From Echinometra lucunter (lineage: Eukaryota; Echinodermata; Echinoidea; Camarodonta; Echinometridae), in assembly GCA_029962745.1 (NCBI GenBank), contig CM057165.1:1008093-1072092 (forward strand): a DNA stretch of 64,000 bases, read 5' to 3'. Both the position numbers and the translations under genes were made by a program. This document shows, piece by piece, positions 46,725 to 58,436 of the stretch (position 1 is its first letter; every line of letters begins with the position of its first letter). The notes beneath the pieces were generated by a model. That model did no database searches. It was not told the DNA's origin and saw only the letters and a list, made by a program, of their open reading frames with translations.

Positions 46725-48461
46725 GTGGGTGCCACCTGACTAGTAACCCCCCTCCTTCCTCCGGCGTTACATCAGAGTAGCATTTTACAAATGAAAGATA
46801 AAACTATTTCTTGATAATCCATGTAATTCATTTTGCTTATATAAATAAACCTGTTAGTAGAACGCGTGATCCAGCCTCGTGTATGCTACGCCTAAACGAT
46901 TTTTTATTGCTCTGGGGTAGAAGACACTTGTTGATCGAAATGTAGTCCGATTTGATCTTTACCCCCATAGGCAGCCACTATAAAGCGACAATACATTTAG
47001 TTGTTTTTGTTTGGTTTGGTTTTATATAATAAAGAGGCCCATTTATGACGGCTTGCAAATTCGGTCAAAATGCTTGTAAACAATTCGCTCTAAAACTCTT
47101 CCAATTTGCAATACGAGATACATCAATGCGTCAGCTGAATTCATAAATAGAATAGACGTATTGAAATTTTAAAAGATAAGCTTTTAAAAGTACGAATCTA
47201 ATGGACCGGTAGATTAAATACCGAGGTCAAATTGTCATATTTGCATTGCATTTAGCCTCAGGAAAAAATCGTGCTGATATATCTTTTTGAAAAACCGAAA
47301 TGTCCATAATTCTTTAATAGTGCTTTTTTTTTCTTTCCGAAGGTAACAAAATTCATTTCCCTTGGTTTCACTTTTCTAATAGTAAGTTGACTTTACATCG
47401 CTACAAGCCAATTATTTTAATGTTTATTTTTGGTATGTTAGATACGTGAAGTAAAAATATGATATCGTTTTGTTTTTTAAGACCTTGACATTCTAAACAT
47501 GCTCTACGTTGGTCTAAAACTGCGTGTGTTCATGTCAAAATTCGGTTAGCTTTCCGTCAATTCTTCATAATATTTTTTTCAATTTTGTCAGCTGTGCTAC
47601 GATGGATCTCTTTTAACATTTCACATAAAATCCTTTAGTTCCGAATCGAAGTCCCACATCATTTTAAGGGATTTCAGTGTGTAAGTCTACAGCGCTGCAG
47701 GATGATCGAACCAGCAAAATATTTAGAACAAAAATCATGTTTATAGCCACCGGTTGTTTCATCATCGGCTTAACTCAGTTCCCAAGCCAATTCAAACGTA
47801 TATCCCAGATACGTCAATTTTCGTGCTAGATGTTTGTTTTGCTTATGTTTCTTTATTGTATTGTAATAAATATGCCGTCATTTCGTGATACTGTGTATTG
47901 ATAATATGCAGAAGTTTTGTCGTAGGTTAGATTCGTTGGAGGTTGCACGATACTGTAACCTTATAAATGACATGTAATGAAAACAAACAAACAACAAGAA
48001 AGTAAACTAACAATGACTAGAATCTCATTCACTGCTAACCTGAAACTATAAGGGGTTTCTCGAGAGTAGTTAATTTGATTTCATTGTTTTGCAGTTCTGT
48101 GGAATGAAAATGAAAATTCGACCTTTATACTTTATACTATATTCGTCAGCTTTTAAATATTGGTTCCAAATTTACGAATCCGACAGGTTAAGAGTAAGCA
48201 GTGAAAGCATTTCGTAAGAGAAAGATTATCGGGACTTTTTAACGAAAAACACAAGAAATGAAGAACAGAGATCGAAATAAAACGCAGGTAGAATTTTGTC
48301 ATGCTAGAAGGAGAAAATCATTAAACACTGTCGTTTTTCTTAAAGGAAGTAAATATGTGAACAACGCTTATTGCTAATTATTCATTGTCTGCAGGGGTCT
48401 GCTCATTAAACAATATATGCAATCAACTGTAGAATAAAGGCAAGTTTGATTGTCAAACGTT

Positions 48462-48462
<1 letters not shown>
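46725..48462. other. Unique AT-rich sequence
   Basis: The longest stretch in this half of the window without repeats or open frames; nothing recognisable. Confidence 0.45.

Positions 48463-48504
<42 letters not shown>
48463..48504. repeat. GA microsatellite
   Basis: Pure GA repeat of about 21 units. Confidence 0.95.
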
Positions 48505-48508
<4 letters not shown>

Positions 48509-48509
48509 A

Positions 48510-48723
48510 ACACCCCACTCTTCTGTTGACTGGTCAAAGCTACTTCAGTGAGATCTAAACCCTTAGCCAGCAGCGCCATGGTTAAAATTTTATCATCAAA
48601 ATGACTCAGGAATATCAGAACAACACATGCTAACAACAAATGATTCATGTTCTTTCCCGTTAGAGTTCGTTTCCATGGTAACGCTATTAACCCAGATTGG
48701 CGGGAAAATGAACACGTGATCAT
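48510..48723 (-). CDS. Candidate first exon, possible secreted or membrane protein
   Basis: An ATG-initiated minus-strand frame runs from 48723. An in-frame ATG at 48648 (GAACATG context) gives MNHLLLACVVLIFLSHFDDK, a plausible signal peptide or anchor, then about 25 polar residues before the frame enters the GA microsatellite as Ser-Leu repeats. GCCAAT (near 48699) and CACGTG (48713-48718) lie upstream of the second ATG on this strand. A convincing splice donor before the microsatellite is lacking. Unrecognised; may be chance. Confidence 0.18.
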
Positions 48724-48982
48724 GTCAGAGGAACATCATGCAACAGCTTTAGTCAAGGACATGACGAGTGACTTGTGTCTCGTTCTTCAATTAACAAACA
48801 ATACACGTCGTGTTTCTTGAAAAATTTACTCTCTAATTGATTCCGACTGTATTCTCAAATTGCGCGACAGGGAGAGAAAATTTGATTGAATTTTATAACT
48901 TCGCTTACATCGCCCCTGTCAAATCATTGATGGTTTGTCTGTCATTTTGGAGAATAAAAGATCTGTTCGAACGCTCGCTTGA

Positions 48983-48986
<4 letters not shown>

Positions 48987-49044
<58 letters not shown>
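48987..49044. repeat. AT microsatellite (58 bp)
   Basis: Pure TA repeats. Confidence 0.95.
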
Positions 49045-49048
<4 letters not shown>

Positions 49049-49208
49049 ATGACTTCCCCAATGAAAACAAAGGTTGATGATTTAAAAATAGAATGAAAAA
49101 TAATGATATAAAATACGATGGAGAATAAAATTATTGAAAAGAATAGTGGAAACAAACAAAAACTATTAAAGTAAGACACAAACAAGTTTCATTACGCAAT
49201 CCTTACAC

Positions 49209-49256
49209 ACTAAGAAAAAAAGGTTCAACTTTGCACCCTAAATGCAACGGTGCAAA
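49209..49256 (+). mobile_element. Solo end of family g element
   Basis: ACACTAAGAAAAAAAGGTTC then AACTTTGCACCCTAAATGCAAC matches one terminus of the element at 29509; the sequence diverges right after a GGTGCAAA word. Confidence 0.75.
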
Positions 49257-50026
49257 TAAAAAAAAGGTGACCTACATGACCGAGGGCAGATTTTTGACAC
49301 TACTTTCCTGACTGCCTTTACCTGACATGCATCATTATTCAGTTAACTTAATAATGATCTTACAGGAAGATATTCCATTCATCATATATCTCTCAGCATG
49401 ACTTCAAAAGAAGCCCCGAAGCTTTGGATGGGAATGAAGAAAGTAACATTTTATTACACCTTGTTTTTTTAGAGGTACCGATGTACTGTCACCGTGTTGT
49501 CCTGTTCAGACTGCAGATGGCGTCCTTCAACTCTGTGATTTCACTTTTGCATCTAATCGGTCTGATTCTGATAGCATATGACTTCACCAGTGTAGTGTTC
49601 CTGTGTAATGTTATTTCGAATTTAAGATAACGCACATTCACCAATAAAAAATTAAACACAGGTAGCAGTTTAAAAATATTTTCTTGAAGATTATTAGTAT
49701 ATATCAAATTCCACGTAATTTAATATCATGAGTGAAATAAGTAGAACAATTGTTATACGTCAGTTTGTTTAAAATAGATTGTCTATGTTGTGCGTTTCCA
49801 TTGATTATCTATAATTTTATGACCTTTGTAATCAAATATGCCATTTAAATGTGAATGAAATATATTGTTATGTAATACTGAATGTTGATTAATCAAATCA
49901 TTAATAAACTCGTGAATTCTAACAAGAAAAATATTATGTATTAGTGCTTCACTTTTATCTTTACACTGTAAACTGGGCTTATGTGGATTCTTATGATCTC
50001 ACATTACTTCTGTCTTGACCCAATCT
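49257..50026. other. Unique sequence with opposing open frames
   Basis: Frames of about 70 codons on both strands overlap at 49.42-49.71 kb; neither shows a recognised domain. Confidence 0.35.
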
Positions 50027-50137
50027 TAGATAATTATAAAATTAATGATTGAGAATCTGATTAGCACCCAAGAACATGTTCCAGTCGTGCGTAATGTCGT
50101 GCGTAACTTACGAACAGCTTTATGAAACACCCCCCAG
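50027..50137. mobile_element. Right-hand fragment of MITE family e, copy 3
   Basis: TTAATGATTGAGAATCTGAT and ACGAACAGCTTTATGAAACA correspond to the right third of copies at 6363 and 45847; the left part is absent. Confidence 0.75.
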
Positions 50138-50356
50138 ATCATTACGAGATTTAGATTTTACGCATAAAAACAAATCCTGCTGACTTTTTAATCAATCAAA
50201 ACAAAAAGTCCTTCTTTTTTATCTCTTAGATTTGTTAATGTTAAGTATCAATAATGAAAAAACAACTCTAGAAACACAATGATGAATCACTTTCATAATA
50301 GATGGACACTGTGTACTATGAACAAAAGCTATTTGTTCCCATTCTTTAACAATAAT

Positions 50357-50393
50357 TATGTATGTATGGGTGTATGTATGTATGTATGTATGT
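50357..50393 (+). repeat. TATG tetranucleotide microsatellite
   Basis: About nine units with one GGTG interruption. Confidence 0.9.
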
Positions 50394-50937
50394 TTTATTT
50401 ATTTTTATACGGTGATAAACAATCTGCTTTCAGCCGCAAGGGTGTTTTTCAGCATGTCCGTATACAAAAGAAATACATAAACAAAGAATAAAGACAATAA
50501 TAATTACAACATGTACAAGTTATGACCAAGATAATAAATACAAATTTTGAACCAGAGAACAGAAATCACAAGGAAAAATAAGCACAAAATGAATGTAAGT
50601 TATAAAAGACATAAAAAATATTATGATGATCGGAGTCTCGGTAACTATTTCAAATAGCTAATTGAAAAGATATGCTGGATGCATGTTATAAAAGCCTGTA
50701 AATTAGTTTGTGTTGTGCATAATAAGCTGTGTTCACTTAAGTAAATACTAGGTGATTCTCTTTCTTTAAAGTACGATCGTAGATTTAGGGTAAAGTATAC
50801 ACGCACTTTGAATTGAAATTGGGTGTAGGTTTTCCTCAACATGCGAAATTATTAACTTGTATTTAAAAAAAAAAAAAGCTCGCGTCTTGAGGAAATTTTT
50901 AAAATCACTTTTCCCGTTTTTTTTTTACATTTCATTC
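50394..50937. other. Unique AT-rich sequence
   Basis: Nothing recognisable apart from an A12 run near 50865. Confidence 0.4.
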
Positions 50938-51099
50938 CTGGGGCCCGTTTCAAAGAGTTTGTCATCAATAACAAGTTGCAATTACTTTTACATTTATAAG
51001 CTACAGTGAAATCCTTGCATCTGATTGGCTGAGAGCAAATTTGTCATAGAACTGTAGCAGTTGCTACTGATAACAAGTTTTATGAAACGCAGGGCCCAG
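50938..51099. mobile_element. Fold-back MITE, family b, copy 3
   Basis: GGGGCCCGTTTC and TTTTATGAAACGCAGGGCCC are the termini; the centre CTTGCATCTGATTGGCTGAG is identical to copy 1. The left arm is slightly rearranged (CAAAGAGTTTGTC). Confidence 0.87.
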
Positions 51100-52010
51100 A
51101 TCTTTTCGTTTGAGTTCAGCAGATTTTCAATTCAAGGAAGTGATGCCGAATTGTGCAAGATTTTGTACGTATCAAATTATAAACGATACAAAATCTGTAT
51201 CAAGATTTTGTGTTTAAAAAAAAATCAATAGCGACAGATTGGAAACATCATAACACTCAACAACAGATGACCCTCATGCCCACATCGAAGGACAGAAAGA
51301 AATCCATTGTTGTAAATTTGATTTCCTACTACATCGTACACGTATGAAGGCATTTATGAACAAAATAAAAACTTTCAATGCGAAGTACGTCAATATTTCG
51401 TCCTTGGTTATTTGGAGCGTCGATAGTTAACATTTTACAATTCTAAGAAAAACTGTTTCCTGTCTTAATCGATAGACTAGTCGAGCCCTTTTAACAAAAT
51501 GTACATGATTACACGCACTGCAACAGTGACCTGTAAAATCTTTGATTCTTTGGAAAAAAATATTCAAAGGTGGTATTTTTGTTACAAATTGGAGTGAATA
51601 TGCGGGATTTGGTGCGCATAATTGAGCGGGAACGCTAGCGACCATCGCCTGAAGTACATCAAACGTAAACATTGTAAATACACGATAAACCTAGGAACCG
51701 TACTGGATGGTGAAGAACATCGCATTTGAATTTCGGCTTACCTGCTAAATTGCGTTATCCCGATTTTCTCACTCAGTGAACTGGAAAACAAAGATTCTAG
51801 AAATTTTACCGAATGTTTTAACCGTCTTTAATGCAAGAATGGGTGCAACCTTTTACCACAGAATGCATAGTGGAACAATGTACAGAAAATAATTAGAAGA
51901 AACAAAAAGATCGTTTCTTAGATGGCGAATGTGTCGGACAAAAAACATGAATGTGTTGGGCTAAAGAAATCATAAGGCAAGATAAAGAGAAATGTCAATA
52001 ATTAGCTAGA
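51100..52010. other. Unique sequence
   Basis: No element or exon recognised. Confidence 0.4.
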
Positions 52011-52081
52011 AACACACACACACACACACACACACCCACACACAGAGTATAGATAAAGAGAGAGAGAGAGAGAGAGAGAGA
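52011..52081. repeat. AC then GA microsatellites
   Basis: AC repeats (52011-52044), a short spacer, then GA repeats (52056-52081). Confidence 0.92.
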
Positions 52082-52859
52082 CATTTTTCGATTGAAAGAG
52101 AAAATGCTACCCTACTTTGATGAAAAGGAAACAAGTGACAAAAGTGACATATTCTGTAAAGGAGCAAAATGTGTCTGTCATTTTTACAGACATCAGTGGA
52201 ATATCGTCATGTCTTATACCTAACATACCTCAGCAGGATGAGTTTTAATGCATAAAATTCGGCCTGGAAGAAGAGCACATTATATAAAATATGGAAACAT
52301 CAATAATACAGATTAAATTGGTATGTCATTTGCTTCCTTTTGTCAGAATAGGGAAGTATGTGCTCAACAAGTTATTAAACAATGTATCATAATTATCTAC
52401 TACGGCTGCTGCAATTGGGGAAGGAAAACTCCTTATATTTGATACAGAAAACATAGAAAATGAGGAAGAGGGGAGAGAACAAAATTGAAGGGAGAGAGAA
52501 GGGAAGACATAAGAAAGAGAGAAAGAGAGAGGGAGGGGAGGGAAAGTTGACAGAATTAGGTATCTAAGGTAGATGATAACATACTGATCGATTTCCGAAG
52601 AGGATAGACAGCGAAAGAGAAAGAGAGAGAGAGAGAAACAAAACGATAGAGGGGTAGAGAGAGAAGGTGAAGTTGAGAAGATTAAGACCACAAAATAAAG
52701 GGATGTAATATACGTGTAGTAGACCTATTTACATGAAATTACATTGACTATAATTCGAACATGGCCTTTACAATTCAATTGCAAGTTATATGACAAAAGT
52801 AACTGTGTGTTGGAATGGATCAATCCATATCACGTAATCGAAGATAATGAGTACACGTA
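52082..52859. other. Purine-rich, otherwise unique sequence
   Basis: 52450-52690 is GA-rich and impure; the 121-codon minus-strand frame across it is Ser/Leu/Phe-rich and owes its length to that composition. Confidence 0.5.
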
Positions 52860-53100
52860 CATTTATGTTTGTAATTTATGTTCTACTTATTAGTCTGTTG
52901 ATTGTTGTATGTCACAGTTGAGTTACGTATTGTTACTATTATGCAGGGCCCCTCAGTGAAAGCAGGTTCGTAAATGAAAAGGCAATCTTGCTTGAATGAA
53001 ACCTTGAATGAATAAATGAATGAATGTATAGATACACGAATAAATAGATGAATTAATCATTATGTATAAGATAAAGAAATAAATAAATGAATAAAGGAAA
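52860..53100 (+). mobile_element. 5'-truncated LINE 3' end with TGAA/AAAT tail
   Basis: An AT-rich lead-in ends with TTATGCAGGGCCCCTCAGTG, then TTGAATGAAACC and impure TGAA/AAAT repeats (53003-53100). The CAGGGCCCC block matches the other LINE tails; the GGCTACCCTG block is replaced here. Confidence 0.55.
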
Positions 53101-53187
53101 AGGAAACTATTAAAGACAGAAATAAGGAGAGAGAGAGAGGGGGGGGGGGGATACATAAAAGAGATTAAAGAAACCCTGTACGTTTAG

Positions 53188-53413
53188 ATGCTTGAGATTC
53201 ACAAATTGCGACTGACGTCTTTCCAGATTAACCTTAGCCATTTAAAACAGATCTTTAGAGTCAGTTATATGAACTCGGGCCTTCTTGTGATAAACATTTC
53301 ACCGGTGGATACAAGTTGTATTTTCTCACTGGCTAATTGTCTCAGAAAACCATGGCTGAAGGACAATCACGAAAGGTTTACTTACTCCATGTACTCCAAG
53401 AAAATCATCAGAC
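53188..53413 (+). CDS. Candidate exon, unrecognised
   Basis: An ATG-initiated frame of about 75 codons (MLEIHKLRLTSFQINLSHLK...) is free of low complexity until it enters a GA microsatellite. A 3' splice-like TCTTTCCAG (ends near 53226) and a donor-like GAC/GTAATG (53414) would define an exon of about 187 nt in the same frame. The ATG context is poor. No domain recognised. Confidence 0.17.
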
Positions 53414-53418
53414 GTAAT

Positions 53419-53442
53419 GAGAGAGAGAGAGAGAGAGAGGGA
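53419..53442. repeat. GA microsatellite
   Basis: About 12 GA units running into a G-rich stretch. Confidence 0.9.
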
Positions 53443-53540
53443 AGGGGGGGAGAATTACGGAACAAGGGTTGGGGTCTATGACTACTTGGGACTTCAGTAG
53501 TAAGTAGGTCAACACATTTCATTTTCCTCTTCCTCCAACA

Positions 53541-53610
53541 AGTTTTGTTTTGTTTTGTTTTGTTTTGCTTTTCGTTTGTTTGTGTGTTTGTTTGCTTGTT
53601 TGTTTATTTT
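53541..53610 (+). repeat. TTTTG then TTTG microsatellite
   Basis: Five TTTTG units followed by impure TTTG units. Confidence 0.9.
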
Positions 53611-53866
53611 AGCTCTGCGTGATAACAACTGGATCTTAATTACCCAGGGAAGACACATTAGTTTTACTACTGCTCTTCCTGTGGACCCTGCAATCATTAT
53701 TACCCCAGCAATACCATGCAGGTAACCATGTCACATACCTGGGTTGGGAGGGACACGTGAAGGCAAAACACCTTGTCCAAAGATGTAAGCACCGGACGAG
53801 GAACGAACCCAGGACCTTCCGTATCAGAGGTAAGAGCATTCACCACTAAACCAAAAGCATATTGCT
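53611..53866 (-). mobile_element. tRNA-derived SINE, type D, LINE-like tail
   Basis: The minus-strand head has TTTGGTTTAGTGGTGAATGC (A box) and GGGTTCGTTCC (B box, decayed). The body includes TGGACAAGGTGTTTTGCCTT and CATGGTATTGCTGGGGTAAT. The tail, GCAGGGTCCACAGGAAGAGC then TCTTCCCTGGGTAATTAAGA, resembles the type A tail. A second copy, heavily interrupted, is at 63150-63905. Confidence 0.83.
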
Positions 53867-53879
53867 TATAATGGCAATC

Positions 53880-54091
53880 CTTCTTCGGCAAATGATTTTT
53901 GTTTAATGAATTATGTTTAATGACTTACAATAATGTGACAATTTTTCATTTATATTTTTTAAAGAAAAATGATTGTATATAAATACTTGTATATTTGTGA
54001 TTTATTGTCAAAAGTAGCATTTTTGTATATTATATTACCAAAATGACATTGTATGAAGAAGAAAATAAATCAAATCAAATCAAATCAAAAT
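53880..54091 (+). mobile_element. Possible retroelement 3' end with AAATC repeats
   Basis: A T/A-rich stretch ends in GAAGAAGAAAATAAATCAAATCAAATC repeats (54064-54091), a layout like other non-LTR 3' ends. No conserved tail block is shared with the other LINE ends. Confidence 0.3.
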
Positions 54092-54573
54092 GCCCCCCCC
54101 AATTATGCTCCTGACAGAATTTATGAATCAGGAAGATATTTACCAGCCGAAGATTGTAAGTAATACAGTAAGGAGAGTGTAACCTTTATTTCTGTTGGAT
54201 ATTGATGCTTTAAACTTTTTTCATGATGCCATGACTCAAAATTAAATCATTTTTACATCAAACATGACAAACATATATCGAATGAAAAATAAAAAGAAGA
54301 AGGATTTTAAACTCTGGGGGGAGAAAAGCGTATATCAACAAGAAGTGAAATATCATCACGTCTATGCAAATACACATAATACTTCAAAATGTTTCTTGCA
54401 TTTTTTCTCAGAACCATTAATACATAGCTTATCTCAACAGCATTTGAATGACAGGTCAAGACCTAAAAGTATAATGTGTATGAATGATGCATAAAAATTG
54501 AACAACTAACGAAATAACAATAAACAAAATTAAGAACTGCAAGAATGGGAAAAAGTTTATCGTCAAGGAACTA

Positions 54574-54774
54574 TCAGATTTTTTCCCTCAGAAGGTAATA
54601 TTCCTCTGCTGGATAAATTTTAGAATTTGGCCCCTTGACGCCCCTCCTGAAGGCTGCGCCATCTCCAGGTAGCGGAGTTGATGAGGGCGAGGTGACGATT
54701 GAATAATCGGAATTAGTCCGCTCTGTGGCATCGTGTAAACATGTGCAATGACACAGGATGGAGATAAATGTCAT
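54574..54774 (-). CDS. Candidate small ORF, unrecognised
   Basis: A true ATG at 54774 opens a 66-codon minus-strand frame (MTFISILCHCTCLHDATERT ... ending YYLLREKI) in a locally GC-richer patch. It has balanced composition, a Ser/Thr/Pro-rich middle and a charged C-terminus. No domain, signal for secretion or flanking exon could be established. Confidence 0.17.
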   Translation of the reverse strand: MTFISILCHCTCLHDATERTNSDYSIVTSPSSTPLPGDGAAFRRGVKGPNSKIYPAEEYYLLREKI

Positions 54775-54985
54775 GCACTAATTGAATCTTCTCCTTCGCC
54801 TCAAGTTGTGGCAAGGAACGATGCGACGGAATGAGACCCAGCCGAGAGATATCCTCTCTTTCTCTTTATATCTCTTCTTTTCTTTCTTTGGCCTCTTCCT
54901 AGACTGTTTACATCTTTCCCTTTTACTTTTATTTTCTAGGGATATAATGAACTGCTATGACCTGCAGAAATAGGTAATTCAGAAC

Positions 54986-54993
54986 AGAGAGAC

Positions 54994-55059
<66 letters not shown>

Positions 55060-55060
55060 G
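54986..55060. repeat. GA microsatellite (about 75 bp)
   Basis: Nearly pure GA repeat. Confidence 0.95.
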
Positions 55061-55835
55061 TGGGATGGGGCGGAGAGGTGGGTTCCTGAGAAAGAGATAG
55101 AACATGCTTCCACTTTCGTAAATAGATTCGGTACATGTACAATATATAAGATATATTTCATTGTGTTTCCCTTCTCTACAAGATTTTATAATTTGCTCTG
55201 AAAAGAACCACGTCCAATATCACGATTTAGCTTTTACTTGCATTTCCGACTACAGTGATGATTTCCATGGATGCGGAAAAATATCATCGAGGCCTTAGTA
55301 TGACACCAAATTCATGTCTAATAACACCTCATTATAATGTTTTGCTATCTCAGCACGGTCTCTACAGACACTCAAGAACTATGGCAAATTACTTTAGAAG
55401 AGATAATTGCTGTTTAAATGTTTTTACCCAAGAGGGACCACGGAGCTTCAGAAATGGCATTTTCTAGAATTGCTCAGGGGATGGAAGTTCAATGACTTTT
55501 CTCAGATTGCAAGTGAAGTATAAGGTATGAAAAAAGTGTTTCAAAGAACACAAGTGTTAACTGAGACATCTCCGATACACTGAAATACATGACATGTGTA
55601 ATAATAGCTTTAGCCTTTCTTTCAAATCGGCCCTTATTTATTGTAATACAGGACAAATTAAAAAAATTTTGTCCCAAAAGTTAGCATATCTAAGATTTTT
55701 AATCGTAATATCAAATTTGCAGGTCCAACTAGATCTTCAGCAAGTGTTAAGTGAGACGGATCATTGATTAACGGGAAACTTTTCATGTCGATTCATATTC
55801 ACAATTAATATCATAATACTTGTACTTTGTAACGT
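55061..55835. other. Unique sequence
   Basis: A 69-codon frame from an ATG at 55258 has no recognised content and no splice context. Confidence 0.35.
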
Positions 55836-56000
55836 CCTGGGGCCTGTTGCATAAAACTTTTGCCGGAGTTTTTTATGGCAAAATTTGATGAAACTACGGC
55901 AAGAAAAATATTGCCATAGTTTTCCAGTACATAAAAATTTGCCAGACTTTTTTTTGCCAGAAAAAAAGTCTGGCAAAAGTTTTATGCAACAGGCCCCTGG
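55836..56000. mobile_element. Fold-back MITE, family a, copy 2
   Basis: The termini CCTGGGGCCTGTTGCATAAA and TTTATGCAACAGGCCCCTGG pair, with internal TTTTGCCGGAG/TTTGCCAGAC blocks as in copy 1. The minus-strand frame spanning it is repeat-derived. Confidence 0.88.
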
Positions 56001-56107
56001 ACGGTAATTTACCGTATCATTCTGTTAATGATGTAATCATTTGTTATATACTTATGTTATCCAAAGTTGAAAATGGAAATGAAATGAAATAGCGTTTAAT
56101 TGCCTAC

Positions 56108-56414
56108 AGGGGCGTATCTAGGGAAAGCGTCGCCAGGGGCAAGCGCTGAAATTGTTCCCCCTTTTAACTTCTGACCCCCCCCCCCCAAAAAAAAAAAAAA
56201 AAAAAAAATCTTGAAAATTTTGAATCATTCTTTGCTTGGTTAAACTTCCAATACTTCAGAACTACCTTATAGATCTAGTTCATCCACACGTAAAATAGAT
56301 AGGATATGAAAAAAATGCAGGGTTTTTAAAAAAAATTATTTCCCTTCGCTTTTTTGCGCCCCCTAAAAGTGGCATCCGGGGCTCTCGCCCCCTCACCCCC
56401 TAGATGCGCCACTA
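56108..56414. mobile_element. Inverted-repeat element with GGCGTATCTAGGG ends
   Basis: GGGGCGTATCTAGGG and CCCTAGATGCGCCAC are imperfect terminal inverted repeats enclosing about 280 bp that includes the C12-A22 run. The ends resemble the GGCGTAAATCC type at 22090, so the two may belong to one superfamily. Confidence 0.6.
56175..56208. repeat. Composite C12-A22 homopolymer
   Basis: A pure C run passes directly into a pure A run, inside the inverted-repeat element. Confidence 0.9.
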
Positions 56415-57785
56415 ATGGGCTATTCATAACGCAGATAAAAGGAGGGCTTTGTGCTCCGAGACAGCAAATATGATTTTCAATAAAATGTTCGGATGATGTT
56501 TAATATAAACCAAAATGGTCATCACTTTTATGACCCGTTATCATCCACACAAATCGTTTATTCCATATTGAAAGCCATTTATACAACCAAAGATCCTAGA
56601 CACTACTTAGAATATTGTCTGTACAAATAAGAATCTATGAAGGAAAAGTGATTTTTTTTTCATACCTGAACATTTATATAACAATAAGCAAGTCTTGAAA
56701 AGACCGGGGGAGGGGTATACCGTTATACTGTTGTACTAGTATGCACGCGCGACCAGGAAAATGCGTTACGTTGAAAGGGTCTTTGGTTACAGCGTGTCAC
56801 GTGCGTTTAGGGCGTGAAATCAGTCTAAAATCTGGAAAAAGGGGGTGATTCTGCGAGAAAACCTGCTGGAAATAATTCGAAATGAGTATGATTATTGCCA
56901 ATGGATAAAACTCGTTTAGGATGGTTTTGGAAAACATGTTGTCACCCGTGTGTGTATCATAATGTATAATTAGGACCCCCCCCCCCATGAAAATAAAGAG
57001 GAAAGCGGGAAATTAGAAGAGGGAGAGGGTATATAGGCTAGTGGGTGTGAGGGTGCGTGTGTGTAGGTGTGTATGTGGGAGGGAGAGGAAGGTAGACTCG
57101 CGGGACAAGTTGAGTAGAAGTGAAGAGAGAATATGGGTCATTATCTTTACACTTGCGTTATTCTGTCGCCTGAATGCTAGCACGGTTTGTTTATTTATTT
57201 GTTTTATTTATTCACTGATAAAAACAAATATACAATTATTCCCGCGTTCAGCTAAAAGCTGTTGTTGTTGTTTTTTTTCAGCGACGCCTTTAGCATGTGA
57301 GTAGGAGGAGCTATGCAAGAGTCACTTGTCACAAGGCATAGGAAATGCTCTCTTTTATTTGCTTAATCATGGAAGCCTAGATAACAAAAGGTTCATCTAC
57401 CTGCAAAAATTAAGTGGATTCGTTCTTACAATTACGGGTTTACTCATTTTCTTGTGAAAGGCTAAATGGCTGAAATCAGACTTTACTTTTGGTACTTAAA
57501 AGCCATGCATGCGTTAATGCATGATTTAATGTAATGAATTTGAGAAAGGAAACTGCACGAACACACAGCTATATACAAAAAAGCATTTGAGTTTGTCGGC
57601 CAAGTGGATGGCAACGCCATGCCCCTCCAATGAATGCAAACTTGCGTACTCGTGCGGGAGGGGAACTGACGTTAAGTTTTTATTCTCTATTTATAACCCG
57701 AACGTCTGTTTACGCTATCAATCATTTTTCGTCCATCATCTTGGCAATTTCAACATGTATAAACGATAGATAATTCGGTTTATAG
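56415..57785. other. Mostly unique sequence
   Basis: It contains a C9 run near 56975 and a GT-rich tract at 57040-57080 (GTGTGTGTAGGTGTGTATGT); no gene or mobile element recognised. Confidence 0.4.
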
Positions 57786-58220
57786 CCACTTGGTCCAATA
57801 CAAGTTGGTCTAATTCTCAGATCATCTAACGCATATTGCTGAACCCATTTAGTTTTTTTTTTTATCAATTTGGTCTAATTGCCGTTTGGTCCAATCATCA
57901 CTTGGTCTAATATCCACTTCGGCTAATTGTCATTTTGTCTAATAATCAAATGGTCTATTTACCACTTTGTCTACTTAGTTTCCTCGTTTCGTCTAATGAC
58001 TATTTGGTCTATTACCAGTTCGTCCATTCAGATAGACTAAGTGGTGTTAGACCAAGTGGGTATTGGAGGAAATGGGCATAGCCTAACTGGAATTAGACGA
58101 AATGGTAAATGGACTATAAAGTGGCAATTAGATCATCTGGTTGTAGACGAAATGGGATTAGACAATGTGGGATGAGACCAAACGGGCATTAGACAAAGTG
58201 GGAGTAGACCAAGTGACAAT
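57786..58220. repeat. Inverted array of a 16-bp TTTGGTCTAATnnCCA motif
   Basis: From 57786 to about 58027 a motif close to TTTGGTCTAATTNCCA recurs with 15-16 bp periodicity, with one T-rich gap near 57850. From about 58031 to 58220 its reverse complement (AGACCAAGTGGGNATT) recurs with the same period. Outermost CACTTGGTC (57788) and GACCAAGTG (58207) are exact complements. The block is a long imperfect hairpin built from short repeats, with no ORF. Confidence 0.85.
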
Positions 58221-58436
58221 TCACTGGTAATTCATGTGTGACCGAGTAAAGTGAACGAGCAAGCAAAAAGAAAAAAAATTGATTCATCCTCCCACTCTCT
58301 ACTGGATTGAAGTGCTTTTTGCAGCAAAATTGCATAACACACCTGTGTATGTGTTTCTTTTAAATCATCATTATGTTTGACTTGAAATTTATCAAAAAAA
58401 CTTAATCGTTTGGAAGAACCTACGAAACCCGTTATT

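Noticed and set aside
46486..46743. Poly-asparagine / poly-isoleucine frames
   Set aside because: Products of the ATT microsatellite and the adjacent C run.
49424..49707. Overlapping ~70-codon ORFs on both strands
   Set aside because: No recognised domain, start context or splice signals; consistent with chance.
52326..52691. 121-codon minus-strand ORF rich in Ser, Leu and Phe
   Set aside because: Complement of an impure GA-rich tract; composition explains its length.
55258..55467. 69-codon plus-strand ORF
   Set aside because: Composition is ordinary, but there is no recognisable content and no supporting signals.
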